Source: Streptomyces olivaceoviridis | GTDB lineage: Bacteria; Actinomycetota; Actinomycetes; Streptomycetales; Streptomycetaceae | Assembly: GCF_014650115.1 (NCBI RefSeq) | Contig: NZ_BMUI01000014.1 | Span: 124,001-188,000, forward strand | Reading direction: 5' to 3' | DNA length: 64,000 bases | In this document: positions 59,808 through 64,000 of the stretch, one piece after another | Position numbering within the stretch: the stretch's first letter is position 1 | Layout of the letters: every line of letters begins with the position of its first letter | Position numbers and translations under genes: made by a program | The notes under the pieces: generated by a model | What the model was told of the DNA's origin: nothing | The model's input: only the letters and a program-made list of their open reading frames with translations | Databases searched by the model: none

Positions 59808-60213
59808 CGTCGGTGACGAGTTCACCGGCCGGCTCTACAGTGCCCCCGACCGGGCGGTCGGCATGTTCAGCGCCCGGGACGACACCGAGGTCCGGGTCGC
59901 CCTGTACTTCGCATGCGGACCGCCGGCGTACGACCGCCACGACGTGGCCGAGCACAGGCGCGTCGTGGCGGAGCACTTCGCCGGGACGGGCTGGGAGGTG
60001 CCCAGGCCGCTGCGCAGGATGGCAGCTGCCGATGGCGTCCGGGGCACCTCCCAGGCACTGATCGGTGCCTGTGTCCTCGCCGGTGAACCGGCCGCGGCCG
60101 ACGGCCGGCACACCGAGGCGTTCGCGGCGTACGAGCGGGAGATGCGCGGTTTCGTCGACGAACACCAGCGGATCGGCCAGGGAATGCCCAACGGCGTTTC
60201 ATCGACGCTCTGA
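59808..60213 (+). pseudogene. Fragment of an FAD-dependent aromatic-type monooxygenase
   Basis: The translation around GRLYSAPDRAVGMFSARDD, then YDRHDVAEHRRVVAEHF, and TSQALIGACVLAGEPAAA, and YEREMRGFVDEHQRI matches the middle and C-terminal part of PHBH-fold monooxygenases. The N-terminal FAD GxGxxG half is missing and the GDAAH flavin motif expected just before TSxALxGA is deleted. No start or ribosome site fits. It is therefore a decayed gene lying between the SDR gene and the second tRNA-like gene. Confidence 0.7.
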
Positions 60214-60344
60214 CGCAGGAAACCATCGAGCCGACCGTCGCCGTGGCCACGCAGGACCGCACGGACCAACCCGTGTGGTCGAGGAATGCGGGATCGGGCA
60301 CCCGCGCTCGACGGCACCTGTCGCCGGGAGCGGCGAGGAAGTGA

Positions 60345-60433
<89 letters not shown>

Positions 60434-60685
60434 TTCAAGTGCTCCGGCGGTTGAGCCGCCGTCGCTCTGTCGTTGAAAATACTGCCAGACGCCTCTGACG
60501 TTGATCTGACATGCCTCTGACGCCGGCGTTCACGCCCCCGCGAAGGGACTCACGGGGGCTCGCGAACGCTGGTCAGGAGGAGGGGAATCCGGAGCCCCCG
60601 CAGGCCTGCTGACACGGCCTGCCCCCGGACGGGAGGGAGCCCGTCCCGGGGCGGGAACGCGGGAAGCCGACGTCCCTGGCCCCTG

Positions 60686-62161
60686 TCACAGCGAAGCGGC
60701 TCGCGACCTGGCCCTGTCCGGTCCGGCGGTCAGGTCCTCGGCCGCTCGGCCGAGCCCCAGGTAGCGATCGGGCCGCACCGCGCGCATGCGCCAGGCCTGG
60801 ACGAACCCGATGGCCCAAGCCGCTGCCAGGACCCAGGGCAGCGAGGTGACCACACGATTCGCCGTGCCGGTCAGCACACCGAAGTTCCGTACGACGAGGA
60901 CGCACGCGACGACCAGCCCGACGGACCCCAGCGCCGGAGCGAGGGCGGTGTTCCACCAGTGCCGCGGCCGGCGCCGGAAGTACGCGAGCACGGCGACCGA
61001 CGTCATCGCCTGGAGGACGATGACGCCCAGCGTGCCCAGGCCCACCATGCTCGTCGACATGTTCGCGTACGGATCGAAGCCGGCCACGGCGTAGACGAGG
61101 ACGACCGCGGAGCTGATGGCGGTCTGCACCAGGCTCGCCCGGTGCACGGACCCGTGCCGCGGGTGCACCCGGTGCAGCCACCCGGGCAGGATCGCGTCAC
61201 CGCCCAGGGCGTACATGTACCGGTTCGCCGCATTGTGCAGGGCCAGGCAACCGGCCAGCAGACTGGTGCACAACAGCAGTTGCATGACCGGTGTGGCCAG
61301 CGAGCCGAGGTAGCTGTCGCCGAGTCCGAAGTACAGGTCCGCCAAGTGGTGCGAGGACACTTGCTGCACCCGCGACGCTCCCACGGCACCGACGGTCACC
61401 CAGCTGGTGAAGGCGTAGAAGGCGGCGACCACCACCACGGCGATGACCGTCGCGCGCGGGACGCTCCGGCCCGGGTTCCTGGCCTCCTCCCCGTACAGGC
61501 CCGCTGATTCGAAGCCGATGAAGGAGGCGAAGGCGAACATCACGGACACCCCGATGCCGGTGGTGAGCGTCGCGTGCGGGGTGAAGGACGCCGTAGGCAG
61601 GGCGGAGAAGCCATGCCGGACCAGCACCGCCACGTCCAGGGCGACCAGGAGGGCGATCTCACACACCATGAACACGGCCAGCACCCGCGCGCTCAGTTCG
61701 GCGTCCCGGTAGCCCAGGGTGCCGACGAACACCAGAGCCGCCACGGCCCACACCGCCCAGTGCAGACGCAGTCCGTGGGAGGCGGCCACCGCCTGGGTGA
61801 AGTAGGCGAAGGCCCCCAGGACACCGACCGCGACGGCGTTGTAGGAGATCACCGCGATGAGGCCCGCCCCGGCCGCGGGACGGCGGCCCAGACCGTGCGC
61901 GATCTGACTGTAGAACCCGCCGCTGCCGGTGATCTCCCGGCTGATCGCGGCGTAGCCGGAGGTGAAGCACAGCAGGGTGAGCCCGGCGAAGGCGAACATG
62001 GCCGGGACTCCCGGCCCGACGCCCAGGGCGAAGGAGAGGGGCACGGTGAAGACCATGGCGGCCAGGGGGGCAGCCGCGGCGATGACGATGAACACGATCT
62101 TCGGTGTGGTGAGCGTGCGCGCGAACGCGCCGCTCCGCGGATCGGGGGGCGAACTGACCAT
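60686..62161 (-). CDS. APC-superfamily amino-acid/polyamine permease
   Basis: This 491-aa integral membrane protein has about 12 helices. Family features are TPKIVFIVIAAAAPLAAMV in helix 1, GSGGFYSQIAHGLGR after helix 2, FIGFESAGLYGEEARNPGRSVP, and a late NAANRYMYALGGDAILP loop. It should import amino acids or related amines by cation symport. ATG 62161 begins the conserved N-terminus. It lies outside the tRNA-like gene and has no clear link to the azoxy cluster, so it is probably a flanking housekeeping gene. Confidence 0.88.
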   Translation of the reverse strand: MVSSPPDPRSGAFARTLTTPKIVFIVIAAAAPLAAMVFTVPLSFALGVGPGVPAMFAFAGLTLLCFTSGYAAISREITGSGGFYSQIAHGLGRRPAAGAGLIAVISYNAVAVGVLGAFAYFTQAVAASHGLRLHWAVWAVAALVFVGTLGYRDAELSARVLAVFMVCEIALLVALDVAVLVRHGFSALPTASFTPHATLTTGIGVSVMFAFASFIGFESAGLYGEEARNPGRSVPRATVIAVVVVAAFYAFTSWVTVGAVGASRVQQVSSHHLADLYFGLGDSYLGSLATPVMQLLLCTSLLAGCLALHNAANRYMYALGGDAILPGWLHRVHPRHGSVHRASLVQTAISSAVVLVYAVAGFDPYANMSTSMVGLGTLGVIVLQAMTSVAVLAYFRRRPRHWWNTALAPALGSVGLVVACVLVVRNFGVLTGTANRVVTSLPWVLAAAWAIGFVQAWRMRAVRPDRYLGLGRAAEDLTAGPDRARSRAASL

Positions 62162-63677
62162 GAGGGTCTCCTGGGGACGGAAGGGATCGGGCGGTAGCCG
62201 GCAGGCGGCTGTCGGTGGGGATCACGTCAGCGGGGTGTCCCGCGAACGCCGGTGAAGTCGGCGTTACGGTGCCTGGCGGCCGGGGCGCTCGCGCTCCTGG
62301 AGGCACCCGTCGTACGGGGACCTCGTCCGCCGGCCCGAGGGCTCGCGCACCGGCCGCGGTACGACCAGACACCTGTGTGTGCGCCGGCCCTCGACGGCAG
62401 GTGCCGGACGTCGACACGTATCGCGGGTGGCATCGAAAGAACGCATTCCGGGTTGACCTCCGGTGCTCGTCGAACGGGACAGCTACCAGACGAAGGGCAC
62501 AGCAAGGGGGCAAGGAACCACGTGGAAAAAGCGGGCGACCACCCGTGTATCGATACGTTCCGTCAGTCTGGCACGTGTGTCTGACGTTCGGCTGATGCGA
62601 ACGGCGCCCCTCCGCGGCGCGCGCGACCCGGTGCAGGTCGCGGCGTACGACGACCACGCGACGAGCGCCGCCGTGGCGGCTCACGGTGGCCCGACTCGCC
62701 GGGGCGCACCGGCCCTGCTCCCGGTTGTCCGTCCCCTGGTGTCCGAGGCAGGAGTCCGGGGCCCCGGCGACCCGGCGCATCCCCGCGAGAACCGTCCGGG
62801 TCCGGCACGAACCGTCGGCCCGCCGTGCGGACACCGCCCGCACACCGGGAACACACCGGCCCCCGGAGCAGGGGCGGGCCCGACGGCATGGGGAGGCGGC
62901 CGCCGTGCCGGACACCGGCATCGATGAGGACGGCAGGCGCCGCCGGCCGAGGCGCCCTGCCGGCAGCGGAGCGGGACCACCGCGCCACCTGGCACGTGTG
63001 CCGGTAAGGAACATGGCAGCAGCCGCGACACAGCCCGGGGACCGCGAAACCGTCAGCGCCGAGACGCCCCGGCGGCGGGTGGGCGGCGTCCAGGACCGCT
63101 CACACGTCACGTCCGCGTGAGCAACCGTACAGCGGGGTCACACACGCAGGTCGCGTACCGCTCGTTCCGCCGGCCCCGCGCCATGACCGGCACGAGGCCG
63201 GACCGGGCCGGTACCCCCGGCCGCCTCGCCGCGAAGACACCTCCGGGCCCTCATGGTGCGGTGGGCATCCGCCCGGCCCGACGTCGGCCACGGGCAGGAG
63301 AGGGCCCGCGCCGCCCCCGTGCCCCGGCACCGGGAACGGCCAGTGAGCCTCCCCGGGTCCCGGATGAGCGGGCCGTCGGCCGCGGCGGACGAAGGAGCCC
63401 CGCGCGTGAGTACCCGGCGGGTACGCCGGGGCGGCCATGCGGACAGGCGCACCCGAGGGGAAGGCGGCCCCGCGCACAGGACCGGCCACCGCCCGCGCGC
63501 ACGACGAGCCCGGAAGGCCGACGGCGCCGGAACGCGGACGGTGATACACGACGGATACCCAGTCGCGCGCCGGCGGAAGACGGTCCGTCCACCGGCCGCG
63601 ACCCGGTGTCGGGAGAGTGGCCCTGCTCGTACGTGCCCATGGCACGACGTACTCACAACCAGGAGGTCGTCACCCTC
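62162..63677. other. 1.5-kb stretch with no convincing gene
   Basis: Several long frames are open on both strands, but all translate to Arg/Pro/Gly-rich low-complexity sequence with no family likeness and no good ribosome sites. No tRNA, transposase remnant or array was seen. The segment near 63640-63677 should contain the promoter of the secreted hydrolase gene. AGGAGG at 63661-63666 is its likely ribosome binding site. Confidence 0.4.
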
Positions 63678-64000
63678 ATGTCCCCCATCACTGCCGCACC
63701 GGCGGTCGCGCGGCGAGCACTGCGCGGCGGCGCGCTGGCTGCCTCGGCCGTCGCACTGACCGGACTGCTGACGCCCACCGCGTCCGCCGCTCCGGCACGT
63801 GCGCAGGCCCTGGACTGGCGTCGGTGCGCATCGGTCGCCAAGGACTGGCCCGTCCCGGGAGACCAGCGCACCGAGTGCGCGGAGCTGACCGTCCCGCTCG
63901 ACTACACCAAGCCGCAGGGCCGCACGATCACCGTCGCGGTGAGCCGGACCAGGGCGACCGGGCAACACCCGGAGGAACCGCTGGTGTTCGGTGCCGGCGG
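63678..64000 (+). CDS. Secreted alpha/beta-hydrolase (tripeptidyl-aminopeptidase-like), N-terminal part
   Basis: Only the first 107 codons are inside the window. ATG 63678 starts a secretion signal (RRALRGGALAASAVALTGLL, then an ASA-AP cleavage site). The mature start LDWRRCASVAKDWPVPGDQRTECAELTVPLDY matches the Streptomyces secreted tripeptidyl aminopeptidase/proteinase family, where a Ser-Asp-His hydrolase removes tripeptides. The catalytic Ser is beyond the edge. AGGAGG lies 11 bases upstream. It is not part of the clusters. Confidence 0.82.
   Translation, partial: MSPITAAPAVARRALRGGALAASAVALTGLLTPTASAAPARAQALDWRRCASVAKDWPVPGDQRTECAELTVPLDYTKPQGRTITVAVSRTRATGQHPEEPLVFGAG

Noticed and set aside
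60686-63110. A longer permease with an N-terminal extension, and other long frames in 62.2-63.7 kb
   Set aside because: The permease fold starts at ATG 62161. The frames further right have no ribosome sites and give Arg/Pro/Gly-rich sequence.

Overview
The window is high-GC actinobacterial DNA, almost certainly from a Streptomyces. Third codon positions are strongly G/C, Shine-Dalgarno boxes are GGAGG-like, genes overlap by ATGA/GTGA, SARP, LuxR and MmyB-type regulators are present, and six genes carry the rare leucine codon TTA, the usual mark of bldA control. Nearly all of it reads as two adjacent specialised-metabolite gene clusters with a mixed segment between them and housekeeping-type genes at both edges.

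Left edge and control block (0-7 kb): the start of a PhoD-type secreted phosphatase, two paralogous LuxR-type regulators, a short AraC-type regulator, and two divergently transcribed RsmC-like methyltransferases.

Heptose/aminoacyl cluster (7.1-28.2 kb): a trifunctional sedoheptulose-7-phosphate isomerase/heptose kinase/nucleotidyltransferase fusion, an HldD-like epimerase and a HAD phosphatase together form a complete NDP-heptose route like the one known for septacidin. Around them lie a GMC oxidoreductase, a family-9 (heptosyltransferase-like) glycosyltransferase, an SLOG/LOG-like protein fused to a GNAT domain, two carrier proteins, an ATP-grasp ligase, a carrier-condensation protein, a stand-alone adenylation enzyme, both subunits of a B12-dependent glutamate mutase, a DegT aminotransferase, a TIM-barrel isomerase, VOC proteins and a three-gene ABC exporter. 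The likely product is an aminoacylated or peptidyl heptose conjugate.

Middle segment (28.6-41.7 kb): a minus-strand operon (phytanoyl-CoA-dioxygenase-like enzyme, radical SAM/SPASM enzyme, unknown protein, carbamoyltransferase, VOC protein), then a lipocalin-like protein, a single KS-AT-ACP polyketide synthase, a type II thioesterase, an FkbM-type methyltransferase that looks inserted into remnants of an adenylation-domain C-lobe, and a SARP activator with a TTA codon. Which cluster this segment serves cannot be settled from sequence.

Azoxy-type cluster (42.3-60.4 kb): this is the most striking part. A serine-type, class II tRNA-like gene with an abnormal anticodon arm (8-bp stem and triloop) lies 44 nt upstream of a DUF2156/LPG-synthase-C transferase resembling VlmA, the seryl-tRNA-dependent enzyme of valanimycin. 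Downstream are an acyl-AMP ligase and carrier, an aldehyde-dehydrogenase-type reductase, a class III transaminase, an acyl-CoA-dehydrogenase-like putative N-hydroxylase with a flavin reductase, a small membrane protein, a putative diiron oxidase, and KAS III/ACP/KAS II. This reads as fatty acid to fatty amine to hydroxylamine to seryl ester to N-N bond to azoxy group. A second serine-type tRNA-like gene with another abnormal anticodon arm closes the segment on the opposite strand at 60.35 kb. SerRS does not read the anticodon, so both RNAs could still be charged while being useless for decoding. I infer that they are tRNAs dedicated to metabolite synthesis.

Right edge (60.7-64 kb): an APC-family permease, a 1.5-kb stretch without a convincing gene, and the start of a secreted alpha/beta-hydrolase peptidase.
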